A stretch of 64,000 nucleotides of DNA from Thermomonas beijingensis (GTDB taxonomy: Bacteria > Pseudomonadota > Gammaproteobacteria > Xanthomonadales > Xanthomonadaceae): positions 1-64,000 of the forward strand of contig NZ_JAIQDJ010000008.1 in assembly GCF_020034655.1 (NCBI RefSeq), in the 5' to 3' direction. The notes under the pieces were generated by a model. That model did no database searches and was not told where the DNA came from. It saw nothing but the letters and a program-made list of their open reading frames with translations. The position numbers and the translations under genes are program-made. Below are positions 45,340-54,728 of this stretch, one piece after another (position 1 is the stretch's first letter; each line of letters opens with the position of its first letter).

Positions 45340-47454
45340 ATGTTGCCAGCCTCCTTTCGCCGCACCCCGTTGGCGCTTGCCATGCTCTGCACTCTTGCCG
45401 GCCTGTCACTGACCGCCTGCAAACCCAAGACCGAATCCGCCAGCACCGCGCCGGTCGCCGCCGCACCCGCTGCCGCGCCCACCGTGGGCATTGATCTGGC
45501 CGGCATCGACAAAGCCGTGCAGCCGGGTGACGACTTCTACGCCTATGCCAACGGCATCTGGCAGCAGAAGACCGAAATTCCCGCCGACCGCGCCAGCACG
45601 GGGGTGTTCTACAGCGTGTTCGAAAAGGCGGAAAAGCGCCTGTCCGATTTGGTGCAGGGCCTGCAAAAGCAAAACCCGGCCGTCGGCAGCAACGAGCGCA
45701 AGATCGCCGATTATTACGCTGCCTACATGGATGAAGCCGGCATCGAAGCGCATGGCATGTCACCGCTGCAAGCCAAGTTGGCGGAAGTGGATGCAATTGC
45801 CGATGGCGCGTCCCTGTCGCGCTATCTGGGCGGCACGTTGCGCGCCGACGTGGACCCGGTGAACGCCACCAATTACTACACCGAACACCTGCTGGGGCTG
45901 TTTGTGGCCGCAGGTTTGAATGACCCCAGCAAGAACACCGGCTACCTGCTGCAAGGTGGCCTCGGCATGCCCGACCGCGAGTACTACCTGTCTGCCGACA
46001 AGGACATGGCGAAAAACCGCGAGGCCTACAAAACCTACATCGCCGCCCTGCTCAAACAGGCCGGCCAGGCCGATGCCACCCAGCAGGCGCAGGCCATCTT
46101 TGATCTGGAAATGAAGATCGCCAAGGCGCAGGCCAGCGTGGTGGATACCCAGGACATCCACAAGGCCAACAATCCGTGGCCGGTGGCCGACTTCGTCAAG
46201 CAAGCGCCGGGCATGGATTGGACGGCATTCTTCGATGCCGCCGGGCTGGCCAAGCAGTCCACCCTGATTGCATGGCAGCCCAACGCCATCAAGCAACTGT
46301 CGGCGCTGGTGGCCAGCCAACCGCTGCCGGTGTGGAAGGACTACCTGCGCTTCCACCTGATCAACCAAAGTGCAGGCCTGTTGCCCAAGGCCTATGCCGA
46401 TCTGCGCTTTGGCTTCTATGGCACCCAGTTGTCGGGTGCCACCCAGCAGCGTGATCGCTGGAAGCGCGCACTGGCCGCCACCGACAGCGCGCTGGGCGAT
46501 GCCATCGGTCAGCTGTATGTGAAACAGTACTTCCCGGCCAGCTCCAAGGCGCAGGTGGAAGATCTGGTGCACAACATCTTGGCCGCGTTCCGCGATGGCG
46601 TGGACAAGCTGGCATGGATGACCCCGGAGACCAAAAAGCAGGCCAAGCAGAAAGCCGAAACCATGCTGGTGGGCGTGGGCTATCCGGACACGTGGCGCGA
46701 TTATTCCAAGCTCGACATCAAGCCCGATGACGCTTTGGGCAATGCGCAACGCGCGGGCCTGGCCGAATACCAGCACCAGCTGGCCAAGCTGGGCACTCCG
46801 CCCGACCGCAAGGAATGGTGGATGACCCCGCAAACCGTGAACGCAGTGAACCTGCCCCTGCAAAATGCGATGAATTTCCCGGCCGCGATTCTGGAAGCGC
46901 CGTTCTTCGATCCCAAGGCCGATGCGGCCGCCAACTACGGCGCGATCGGTGCGGTGATTGGCCACGAAATCAGCCACGGGTTCGATAATCTGGGAGCCGA
47001 ATTCGACGACCAGGGCCGCCTGCACAATTGGTGGACCCCCGATGATGCCGCCCACTTCAAAGCCGCCGCCGACAAACTGGCCGCGCAGTACGACAGTTAC
47101 GAAGCGCTGCCGGGTCTGCACATCAACGGCAAGCAAACCTTGGGCGAAAACATCGCCGATGTGTCCGGCCTGCAAGCGGCGTATGTGGCCTATCACAAGT
47201 CACTCAATGGCAAAGACGCCCCGGTGATCGACGGCCTGACCGGCGATCAGCGCTTCTTCCTTGCGTTTGCACAAGCCTGGCGCACCAAGATGCGCGATGC
47301 CGCACTGCGCTCGCAGGTGGTGGGCAACGAACACGCCCCCGGCCAGTGGCGCGCACTCACCGTGCGCAACATCGATGCGTGGTACGCCACCTTCAATGTG
47401 AAGGATGGGCAGAAACTCTACCTGGCACCGGATGCGCGCGTGAAGATCTGGTAA
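45340..47454 (+). CDS. M13-family metallopeptidase (PepO-like), lipoprotein
   Basis: 704 residues. A lipobox LTAC (Cys27) is followed by an Ala-rich linker and the neprilysin-type catalytic unit. The zinc site is HEISH at 542-546 with the third ligand in GENIADVSG, and NAVNLPLQNAMNFPAAIL is family-typical. It cleaves peptides in the periplasm or at the outer membrane. A strong terminator follows. Confidence 0.92.
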   Translation: MLPASFRRTPLALAMLCTLAGLSLTACKPKTESASTAPVAAAPAAAPTVGIDLAGIDKAVQPGDDFYAYANGIWQQKTEIPADRASTGVFYSVFEKAEKRLSDLVQGLQKQNPAVGSNERKIADYYAAYMDEAGIEAHGMSPLQAKLAEVDAIADGASLSRYLGGTLRADVDPVNATNYYTEHLLGLFVAAGLNDPSKNTGYLLQGGLGMPDREYYLSADKDMAKNREAYKTYIAALLKQAGQADATQQAQAIFDLEMKIAKAQASVVDTQDIHKANNPWPVADFVKQAPGMDWTAFFDAAGLAKQSTLIAWQPNAIKQLSALVASQPLPVWKDYLRFHLINQSAGLLPKAYADLRFGFYGTQLSGATQQRDRWKRALAATDSALGDAIGQLYVKQYFPASSKAQVEDLVHNILAAFRDGVDKLAWMTPETKKQAKQKAETMLVGVGYPDTWRDYSKLDIKPDDALGNAQRAGLAEYQHQLAKLGTPPDRKEWWMTPQTVNAVNLPLQNAMNFPAAILEAPFFDPKADAAANYGAIGAVIGHEISHGFDNLGAEFDDQGRLHNWWTPDDAAHFKAAADKLAAQYDSYEALPGLHINGKQTLGENIADVSGLQAAYVAYHKSLNGKDAPVIDGLTGDQRFFLAFAQAWRTKMRDAALRSQVVGNEHAPGQWRALTVRNIDAWYATFNVKDGQKLYLAPDARVKIW

Positions 47455-47473
47455 GCCACTCGCAAAAAGCAGC

Positions 47474-47508
47474 CAACAAAACGCCGGCCTTGGGTCGGCG
47501 TTTTGTTG
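47474..47508. terminator. Intrinsic terminator after the M13 peptidase gene
   Basis: CAACAAAACGCCG pairs perfectly with CGGCGTTTTGTTG around a 9-base loop; the 3' arm holds a T4 stretch. It lies between convergent genes and can serve both. Confidence 0.85.
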
Positions 47509-47512
47509 TGCC

Positions 47513-48067
47513 TCACCACATCAGATCATCCGGTACCGTGAACTGCGCGTAGTAGGCATCGTCCTCTGACGTGCTGCTTGCGGCGGTATCACTGGCGGCT
47601 TGGCCGTGATCCAGCACGATGAGTTCGGGCGCACGGTCGCGCACTTTGCTGGCGGCATTGCGCGGCAGCAGGGCGTAGCGCTCGCCCGATTGCGCAATCA
47701 CCAATGCGCCGCTGGCCAGTTGCTTGCGCAGCGCATCGTCCACCCGCACGCTGCGGATCGCGTCACCGGCAGCGAAGCGGTAGTCCTGTTCGCCGGCCTG
47801 CGCCACGTGCTTGTCTGCGATGATTTGCCGCGCCTGCGCATGCAGTTCGCGGCTGCGGGCCTGCGCCTTGCGCTGCGCTTCCAGTGCGCGGTCGTGCTCG
47901 GCCTTGCCGGCACGCGCACGTTCGGCTTCGCGTTGTGCATCGGTTTGGGTTTGCGCGGACTTGGCGTGGTGCGCCAAGTGCTGTTCACGCGCCACTTCCG
48001 CAGCCTTGGATTTTTTGACCAAGCCGGCCTTGAGGAGTTGTTGTTGCAGGGGGTTGAGCTTGGCCAT
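47513..48067 (-). CDS. yaiL: DUF2058 family protein (YaiL)
   Basis: 184 residues. It begins MAKLNPLQQQLLKAGLVKK, the hallmark of DUF2058 nucleoprotein/polynucleotide-associated proteins, followed by a long charged helical region (about 20-85) and a compact C-terminal part (QDYRFAAGDAIRSV...). Its function is unknown; association with nucleic acid or ribosomes has been proposed for the family. Confidence 0.88.
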   Translation of the reverse strand: MAKLNPLQQQLLKAGLVKKSKAAEVAREQHLAHHAKSAQTQTDAQREAERARAGKAEHDRALEAQRKAQARSRELHAQARQIIADKHVAQAGEQDYRFAAGDAIRSVRVDDALRKQLASGALVIAQSGERYALLPRNAASKVRDRAPELIVLDHGQAASDTAASSTSEDDAYYAQFTVPDDLMW

Positions 48068-48124
48068 GCGGCAGAGACGGGTTGAAAATTTGCGCCATCA
48101 TACGGCCACCCGCTGCGGGCTGGC

Positions 48125-48460
48125 TTATTGCGGCGGCGCTGCCAATTCCTTGGCGCCCAGGAACCCGTCGTGATTCATATCCTGCTTGCGAAAGCGCTCG
48201 GCCAGTTGCGCGCGGTAGGCCTCACGCGTGATGGGCTTGCGCTTGCCGCCGGGCTGCTCGTCGGCATTCAGTACGCCATCGTGGTTGCGGTCCATCCGAT
48301 CAAAGGCATAACTCAACCAGTCTTGATATTCGAGCAAGGACACCCGGCCATCGCCATCGCTATCCATCTTCGCCAGGTAATCGCTGCTGCGCTGGACTTG
48401 TGCCGGTGCTGCGAGTGGCAGTACACATGTCAATAGCGCAACAGCGGTGGCCCGCCTCAT
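48125..48460 (-). CDS. Exported EF-hand calcium-binding protein
   Basis: 111 residues with a signal peptide ending APAQ. Three EF-hand loops are visible: DSDGDGRVSLLE (33-44), DRNHDGVLNADE (57-68) and DMNHDGFLGAKE (94-105). It probably binds calcium in the periplasm. I start at the ATG at 48460 since the longer frame lies in the upstream desaturase gene. It follows the desaturase gene by 10 bases and may be co-transcribed with it. Confidence 0.82.
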   Translation of the reverse strand: MRRATAVALLTCVLPLAAPAQVQRSSDYLAKMDSDGDGRVSLLEYQDWLSYAFDRMDRNHDGVLNADEQPGGKRKPITREAYRAQLAERFRKQDMNHDGFLGAKELAAPPQ

Positions 48461-48470
48461 GCCGGCAAGC

Positions 48471-49673
48471 TCATGCCGGCAAAAGCGCATAGCCGCGCAA
48501 ACGGGCGGCGTAATCTTGCAGCGCACGCACGCCACTGGCTTCGGCCTCGGCACACCATGCCTGCAAGCGCTTGAGTTTTTCAGTCGCATCGTGGCCGCGG
48601 CTTTCCAACACTTCGGCCAAGCGATTGCGATGCTCGACCAAGGTCTGGATGCGCGGCTTGGATGCCACCCATACCCGCAATTGCTCGCGTGCGTCCGGCT
48701 TCAGCCAGCGGCCATCGTCTGCGATACCACGCCGCAGTTTGCGTGGCAGCAAGGCGCGCAACTTGGCACCGGCGGCCGCGGCTTCATCGCACAGGGCCGG
48801 CTTCAACACATTGCGCTGGTAGTCGGTCATGGCTTGGAAACGATGCGCGACCAAAGCTTTCAAGGTTTCCGTATCCGGGGTCTGGATGTTGGGGCGCAGA
48901 TTCAGACGTGGTGCCACCCTGAGCACCTTGGCCAGGCGCAGCGCAGCTAGCACGCGGATGGCGGCCCAACCGATATCGAACTCGAACCGGCGCATCGCAA
49001 ACCGCGCCGAAGACGGAAATGCGTGATGGTTGTTATGCAATTCTTCGCCACCAATCCACACCGCCCACGGGGTCAAGTTGGTGGCGGTGTCGGTGGTTTC
49101 GAAATTACGGTAGCCCCACCAGTGTCCCAGGCCATTGATCACACCGGCTGCCCAAAACGGAATCCACGCCATCTGGATGGCCCACACCGCGACACCCTTG
49201 GCCCCGAACAACACGAAACTGATCAGCAAGAGCAACTGCACGCCCAAATCGGGGAAACGGCTATATAGGTGGCGCTCCACCGCATCGTCCGGGCAGCCCT
49301 TGCCGTATTGCTCGATGCAGGCACGATCCAGCCGCGCTTCGCGATACAAATCACCGCCGCGCCAGAACACCATGCCGATGCCTTTGATCATCGGGCTATG
49401 TGGGTCATCCTCGGTTTCGCATTTGGCGTGGTGCTTGCGATGGATTGCCGTCCACTCGCGGGTCAGCATCGAGGTGGTCAACCAACTCCAGAACCGGAAG
49501 AAGTGCGCCAGCAGCGGGTGAAAATCCACACCGCGATGGGCTTGGCTACGGTGCAGATACAACGTCACCGTGAAAATGGTGATCTGGGTGACCACCAGCA
49601 GATACAACAACATCTCCAGCCAGCCAAGTTGCAGCAGGCCACCGGCAATGAAATCCAGAATCGACACAGACAT
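48471..49673 (-). CDS. Acyl-CoA/fatty-acid desaturase
   Basis: 400 residues with four membrane helices. The three histidine boxes of the di-iron desaturases are present: HRSQAHRG (41-48), HRKHH (78-82) and HNNHH. These enzymes put a double bond in acyl chains and adjust membrane fluidity. A C-terminal helical extension (about 290-400) is longer than in delta-9 desaturases. The ATG at 49673 is used; the longer frame overlaps mutM on the other strand. An exported EF-hand gene follows. Confidence 0.88.
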   Translation of the reverse strand: MSVSILDFIAGGLLQLGWLEMLLYLLVVTQITIFTVTLYLHRSQAHRGVDFHPLLAHFFRFWSWLTTSMLTREWTAIHRKHHAKCETEDDPHSPMIKGIGMVFWRGGDLYREARLDRACIEQYGKGCPDDAVERHLYSRFPDLGVQLLLLISFVLFGAKGVAVWAIQMAWIPFWAAGVINGLGHWWGYRNFETTDTATNLTPWAVWIGGEELHNNHHAFPSSARFAMRRFEFDIGWAAIRVLAALRLAKVLRVAPRLNLRPNIQTPDTETLKALVAHRFQAMTDYQRNVLKPALCDEAAAAGAKLRALLPRKLRRGIADDGRWLKPDAREQLRVWVASKPRIQTLVEHRNRLAEVLESRGHDATEKLKRLQAWCAEAEASGVRALQDYAARLRGYALLPA

Positions 49674-49763
49674 TACGGGACTCGGAAAGGGTGGAAATAG
49701 CCAATCAGCCGCCATGATGCCATGCCCTAGCTGAGTGGTGCCCAGGCACGGCATGATGGCCGC

Positions 49764-50576
49764 ATGCCCGAGCTCCCCGAAGTTGAAACCACCCGCCGTG
49801 GCCTGGCCCCGCATGTGGAAGGCCGGCGCGTAACCGGCGTTGTGCTGCGGCGCGTGGATCTGCGCTGGCCGATCCCGCCGGAAGTATCGGTGCTGCTGCC
49901 GGGGCAACGTATCCGCGGCATTTACCGGCGCGCCAAATATTTGCTGCTGGATACCGCGGCCGGGAGTGCGTTGTTGCACCTGGGCATGTCCGGCAATTTG
50001 CGGGTGGTGCCGCCGGTGACCCCGGTGCGCGCGCATGACCATGTGGACATCGCGCTGGACAATGGTCAGCTGTTGCGATTTCACGATCCGCGCCGGTTTG
50101 GTTGCCTGCTCTGGCAAGCGCCGGGGCAAACCCATTCGCTGCTGGCGGGGCTTGGCCCCGAGCCCCTAGAAGCGGGCTTCGATGGCGACTATCTGTTTGC
50201 ACGCAGCCGAGGTCGCAGCAGTGCTGTCAAAACCTTCCTGATGGATCAGGCAGTAGTCGTGGGGGTGGGCAATATCTACGCCGCCGAAGCGCTGTTCATG
50301 GCCGGCATCTCACCGCTGCGCGCAGCCGGCAAGATCAGCCGTGAACGTTATGCCGCGCTGGCGGCGGCATCGCAACAGGTGCTGCAGCAGGCCATCGAGC
50401 GCGGCGGCACCACCTTGCGCGACTTCATCGCACCCGATGGTGCGCGGGGCTATTTCGAGCAGGAATTGCAGGTGTATGGGCGTGCTGGTGCGCCCTGTCC
50501 GCGCTGTGGCCGCGCATTGAAGCATGCGCTTATCGGCCAGCGTGCCAGTGTCTGGTGCGGGCACTGCCAACGCTGA
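49764..50576 (+). CDS. mutM: Formamidopyrimidine-DNA glycosylase
   Basis: 270 residues starting [14 protein letters not shown], where Pro2 is the nucleophile and Glu3 assists. It excises 8-oxoguanine and formamidopyrimidines. The C-terminal zinc finger [21 protein letters not shown]...CQR is complete. It is divergent from the desaturase gene and followed 63 bases later by the ECF sigma gene. Confidence 0.96.
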   Translation: MPELPEVETTRRGLAPHVEGRRVTGVVLRRVDLRWPIPPEVSVLLPGQRIRGIYRRAKYLLLDTAAGSALLHLGMSGNLRVVPPVTPVRAHDHVDIALDNGQLLRFHDPRRFGCLLWQAPGQTHSLLAGLGPEPLEAGFDGDYLFARSRGRSSAVKTFLMDQAVVVGVGNIYAAEALFMAGISPLRAAGKISRERYAALAAASQQVLQQAIERGGTTLRDFIAPDGARGYFEQELQVYGRAGAPCPRCGRALKHALIGQRASVWCGHCQR

Positions 50577-50639
50577 CGGTTGCGCAAGCACAACCCGCAT
50601 TCGTTATGCTGCCGCTTCCCCCGTCTCCTGTTGGCCGCA

Positions 50640-51221
50640 ATGACCGTTGCTGGTGACATCACTGTTTTGCTGGATGCCGCCCGCGAGGGTGATCGTGGCG
50701 CGCTGGATCGGGTGCTGGCCACGCTGTATCAGGAATTGCATGGCATGGCGCGCCGGCAACTGGCCGGCCAACAGCACGGGCATACGCTGAATGCCACCGC
50801 GCTGGTGCATGAGGCTTATTTGAAACTGATCGGGCGCGGCGATGGCAGTGCCAAGTTCGATGACCGCGCGCACTTCTTCGCCTATGCCGCATCGGCAATG
50901 CGTTCGGTGATTGTGGATTACGCCCGTCAGCGGTTGGCGCAAAAGCGCGGCGGCGACCTGCACCGGGTGACCGACTTGCCCGAGGACATTGAAGGCGGTT
51001 TGCGTCTGGACGAGGACATGTTGGGGCTGGATACCGCACTGAATCGGCTGACGGCGGTCGACCCACGCCTGACCCAGGTGGTGGAGCTGCGCTATTTCGC
51101 CGGCCTGTCGGAGTTGGAGATCGCAGCATTGATGCAGCGTTCCGAGCGCAGCGTGCGCCGCGACTGGCAGAAAGCGCGGATGTTCCTGCTGGCCTCGTTG
51201 CAGGAGACCCCGTCGGCCTGA
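50640..51221 (+). CDS. ECF-like sigma factor (TIGR02999 type)
   Basis: 193 residues. Sigma-70 region 2 lies at about 45-105 (TALVHEAYLKL, RSVIVDYARQR), and region 4 with a helix-turn-helix at about 135-185 (VELRYFAGLSELEIAALM). The group is usually paired with a Ser/Thr kinase, and here it is followed 28 bases later by one. No anti-sigma factor is present, so the kinase may control its activity (inference). The ATG at 50640 precedes the conserved core. Confidence 0.87.
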   Translation: MTVAGDITVLLDAAREGDRGALDRVLATLYQELHGMARRQLAGQQHGHTLNATALVHEAYLKLIGRGDGSAKFDDRAHFFAYAASAMRSVIVDYARQRLAQKRGGDLHRVTDLPEDIEGGLRLDEDMLGLDTALNRLTAVDPRLTQVVELRYFAGLSELEIAALMQRSERSVRRDWQKARMFLLASLQETPSA

Positions 51222-51249
51222 CCGCAAGGTCAGGGAGGCGGTTGCCGGC

Positions 51250-54108
51250 ATGGATCTCGCGCGCTGGCAACGCCTGTCGCCACTGCTGGATGCCCTGCTG
51301 GAGCTGCCTGCCGACCAACGCGCCGAGCACCTGCAAGTGCTGCGCTGCGAAGACCCGCAACTGGCCGCCGAACTTGAACGTCTGTTGCTGCTTGAAGCCG
51401 ACGATGCCGAATTCCTGAACACGCCGGTGATGCAACTACCGGCCGGCGTGGTGCCCGGTGCGCGCTTTGGCCCGTACCGGCTTGAGCGCGTGCTGGGCGA
51501 AGGCGGCATGGGCCAGGTATGGTTGGCTGCACGTGCCGATGGCCTGTACGAGCGCAAAGTGGCGCTGAAGTTGTTGCGCTCCGGCCTGGTCGATTCCAGC
51601 CTGCGCCAGCGCTTTGACCGCGAGCGTGAAATACTGGCGCGGTTTGCGCACCCGTTCATCGCACGCCTGTTGGATGCCGGCGTTGATCAAGGCGGGCAAC
51701 CGTATCTGGCGCTGGAGTACGTGGATGGCGAGTCGATCACCAGTTGGTGCCAGGCGCGTCAGCTCGACATCGCCGCGCGGCTGGATCTATTTCGCCAAAT
51801 TTGCGATGCGGTCAGCCATGCGCATGCCAACTTGATCGTGCATCGCGACCTCAAGCCCTCCAATATCCTGGTCACTCCCGATGGGCATGTGCGGCTGCTC
51901 GATTTCGGTATTGCCAAACTGCTCGACGTGGATCCGCTGCCGGTAGAACAAACCCGCACCGGCGTGCGTGCCTTCACCTTGCACTACGCCGCCCCCGAAC
52001 AGATTCGAGGCGAGCCGGTCACCACCATGACCGATGTCTATTCGCTCGGGGTGGTGTTGTACGAGTTGTTGACCGGCAGCAAGCCATACCGGCTCAAGCG
52101 CCAGACCGATGCCGAGTGGGAAGAAGCCATCCTCGACGGCGCACCGCTGAAACCATCGCAGGCCGCGCAACTGGCCGATCCCCTGCTGGTGCGGCCCTAT
52201 ACGCCACGTCGCCTGGCCAAAGTGCTGCTGGGTGATCTCGATAACATCATCCTCAAGGCGTTGGCCAAACGCCCGAACCAACGCTACGTCTCGGCCGAGG
52301 CCTTGTCGCAAGACTTGCTCAGCTTCCTGCGCGGCCGGCCGGTACTGGCGCGCGGTGAAAGCATGGGTTATCGCGTTCGCAAATACGTGCAACGGCATCG
52401 CTGGTCAATGGCGGCGGGCACCACCATTTTATTGGTGCTGATGACCGCGCTGGGGGTCGTGGCATGGCAGGCGCAACGCGCTTTGCATGAAGCCTCGCGC
52501 GCGCAAGCCATGCAGCGTTTTATTGCCGAATTATTCCAGGACGCGGGCAGTTCACCCAACACCCCAATCGACCTGCGCAGCTTGCTGGATATGGGTATTT
52601 TGCGTGGCGAACACAGCTTGGCGCGGCAGCCGCAGGCGCGTGCGGAGCTGTATGGCGTGGTGGCGCAATTGCGTTTGAGCTTGGGCGACTATCGCGAAGC
52701 CGATGCGTTGTTGCAGCGTCAAGCCAATCTACTGGCGCAATTACCGGATGCGCCGTTCAGTCTGCGCATGGAAGCAGTCACGCTGCGTGGCAACGTGCAA
52801 CGCCAATTGGGCAATCCTGGCCTGTGCGTAGCGCAAATGCAGCGGCTGGAGCTGCAGGTGGATACCGAGCAATCGCGCCTGTCACAACAAGTCTCCGCGT
52901 ATTACACGCAACTGGGGCGTTGTCTTCGCGAAGTGGGCCAGACCGATGCCGCCAAACGCTTGTTCATGCGCGCACTGGATCTGCGGCGCAAGCAGAACGA
53001 CGAGACTGGGCTGGCCGAAACCACACTCGATTTGGCCACATTGCAAGCCGATGGTGGCAGCCCCGCTGAAGCCCTGCACACCATTGCCAGCGGCTTGATG
53101 CGGCTACGCCAAAAAGCCGGTGATCACCATCCTGAAGCAATCGATATGCTGCGCTCGATGTGCTCGCTGGAGCGCAACATGGATGCCGTAGATGATGCCG
53201 TGCGCGACTGCAAGCAATCCCTGAAATTGGCGCAAGAACTGCACGGCCCCAACCATCGCACCGCGATTGATGCCAATCGCCAACTGGCGGCGCTGTATGT
53301 GGACTTGGGCCGCTTCAATGAAGCCGAAACCATCTTCCTTGATACCACTGCGTGGATGACTACGCGCCTGGACGTCAACCATCCGGATATGGCCCGCGCT
53401 TACAACAGCCTGGCAATCGTGGCGTGGGAACGCGGCGACCTTGCGCGCGCGATGCGTTTTCAGCAACAGGCGGTGGATGCCTGGCGCAAATCCGGCAATG
53501 ACGGATTGATTGCCGCCGGCTTGTTCAATCTGGCGATGATCCAGCACGATGCCGGCCATGATCGTGATGCGTTGGCAGCCGCGCACGAGTCAGCAAACCT
53601 GCGGGCGCGCCAATTCGGTGCCAACCACGAATTGGTGGGCGATAGTGACCGTTTGACTGGTGAAATCCAGGTAGCACTCGGGCAAACCGTGCTCGCGCGT
53701 AGCGTATTGGAAACAGCTGTGCAGCTGACCCGCGCGGGATATGGCCCCGAGCATTCACACACCCGGCGTGCCGAGGTTTCACTGGCACGTCTTTTGGCCA
53801 GCCAGGGCCAGCCAAATGCGCTCGAGCAACTCGATCGGTTAGGACAACTGCACAGCAATGGGTTGGAGCAGCGAAAAGCGGTCTGGCTGGCACGTGCATA
53901 TGCGGCGCAACTGCGCTGCCAGCAGCAACCACAGTTGTCGCGCGTCACCCTGGATGCGGTATTGGCCGATATGCAGTTGGCTGTCCCCGAAGGCGGCGCG
54001 GTGCCGCGTGAAATCCAGGCGATTCGAAACACCTGCGGCAAGCCGGTCAAAGCGGCAACGGCACCTGCAACGGCTCGATCAGCCCCTCGCCACGCATCAC
54101 CTTCTTGA
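51250..54108 (+). CDS. Membrane-anchored Ser/Thr kinase with TPR-like C-terminus
   Basis: 952 residues, same plan as the kinase at 8662. The kinase domain (about 75-365) has the loop [10 protein letters not shown] (82-91), Lys107, HRDLKPSN starting at His198, and DFG at 218-220, followed by YAAPEQ. A membrane segment (about 386-407) separates it from a TPR-like helical region (about 430-930). It follows the ECF sigma gene by 28 bases, so they form a signalling pair. Its 3' end overlaps tdk by 62 bases, tail to tail. Confidence 0.9.
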   Translation: MDLARWQRLSPLLDALLELPADQRAEHLQVLRCEDPQLAAELERLLLLEADDAEFLNTPVMQLPAGVVPGARFGPYRLERVLGEGGMGQVWLAARADGLYERKVALKLLRSGLVDSSLRQRFDREREILARFAHPFIARLLDAGVDQGGQPYLALEYVDGESITSWCQARQLDIAARLDLFRQICDAVSHAHANLIVHRDLKPSNILVTPDGHVRLLDFGIAKLLDVDPLPVEQTRTGVRAFTLHYAAPEQIRGEPVTTMTDVYSLGVVLYELLTGSKPYRLKRQTDAEWEEAILDGAPLKPSQAAQLADPLLVRPYTPRRLAKVLLGDLDNIILKALAKRPNQRYVSAEALSQDLLSFLRGRPVLARGESMGYRVRKYVQRHRWSMAAGTTILLVLMTALGVVAWQAQRALHEASRAQAMQRFIAELFQDAGSSPNTPIDLRSLLDMGILRGEHSLARQPQARAELYGVVAQLRLSLGDYREADALLQRQANLLAQLPDAPFSLRMEAVTLRGNVQRQLGNPGLCVAQMQRLELQVDTEQSRLSQQVSAYYTQLGRCLREVGQTDAAKRLFMRALDLRRKQNDETGLAETTLDLATLQADGGSPAEALHTIASGLMRLRQKAGDHHPEAIDMLRSMCSLERNMDAVDDAVRDCKQSLKLAQELHGPNHRTAIDANRQLAALYVDLGRFNEAETIFLDTTAWMTTRLDVNHPDMARAYNSLAIVAWERGDLARAMRFQQQAVDAWRKSGNDGLIAAGLFNLAMIQHDAGHDRDALAAAHESANLRARQFGANHELVGDSDRLTGEIQVALGQTVLARSVLETAVQLTRAGYGPEHSHTRRAEVSLARLLASQGQPNALEQLDRLGQLHSNGLEQRKAVWLARAYAAQLRCQQQPQLSRVTLDAVLADMQLAVPEGGAVPREIQAIRNTCGKPVKAATAPATARSAPRHASPS

Positions 54109-54667
54109 ACTCGGCACGCGACACCGACACATAGCGCTCGTTGCCTCCAATTTCCACCTGCGGCCCGTCCTGTACGGCGCGCCCCTGCGCATCAATGCGT
54201 ACATTCATGATGGCTTTCTTGCCGCTATGGCAAATCGTCTTGATTTCGGAAAACTCATCGGCCCACGCCAGCAAATACTGGCTGCCCTCAAATAGCTCGC
54301 CGCGAAAATCCGTGCGCAAGCCGTAGCACAGCACCGGAATGCGCAGCGCATCCACCACTTCACTGAGTTGCCAGACCTGCGATTTGCTCAAAAATTGCGC
54401 CTCATCCACCAGCACGCAATGCAATGGCCCGTTGTCGCGGATGTCGTCTTCCACCACCTGCTGCAAATCAGCATCGCGTGAAAACGCCACCCCCTGCGCA
54501 CGCAGCCCGATACGGGAGGCCACCGTGCCAGCCCCGGCGCGGTCATCCAGGCGCGGGGTCAAGATCGCCACCCGCATGCCGCGCTCGCGGTAGTTGTGCG
54601 CGCTTTGCAGCAACGTGGTGGTCTTGCCCGCATTCATCGCGGAATAATAGAAATAAAGCTTGGCCAT
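54047..54667 (-). CDS. tdk: Thymidine kinase
   Basis: 206 residues. Tdk phosphorylates thymidine in the salvage pathway. Walker A is [13 protein letters not shown] and the acidic motif is [11 protein letters not shown]. As I recall, the E. coli enzyme binds zinc with CHC and CRKH ligands; here these read CHS and SRAE, so zinc binding is probably lost. It overlaps the end of the TPR kinase gene by 62 bases on the opposite strand. Confidence 0.94.
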   Translation of the reverse strand: MAKLYFYYSAMNAGKTTTLLQSAHNYRERGMRVAILTPRLDDRAGAGTVASRIGLRAQGVAFSRDADLQQVVEDDIRDNGPLHCVLVDEAQFLSKSQVWQLSEVVDALRIPVLCYGLRTDFRGELFEGSQYLLAWADEFSEIKTICHSGKKAIMNVRIDAQGRAVQDGPQVEIGGNERYVSVSRAEFKKVMRGEGLIEPLQVPLPL

Positions 54668-54728
54668 GCACGGATTTTAACGGTGAACAAGGCTGGGCAG
54701 AACGCCCGCCAGCACTGAAAATGGCGCA

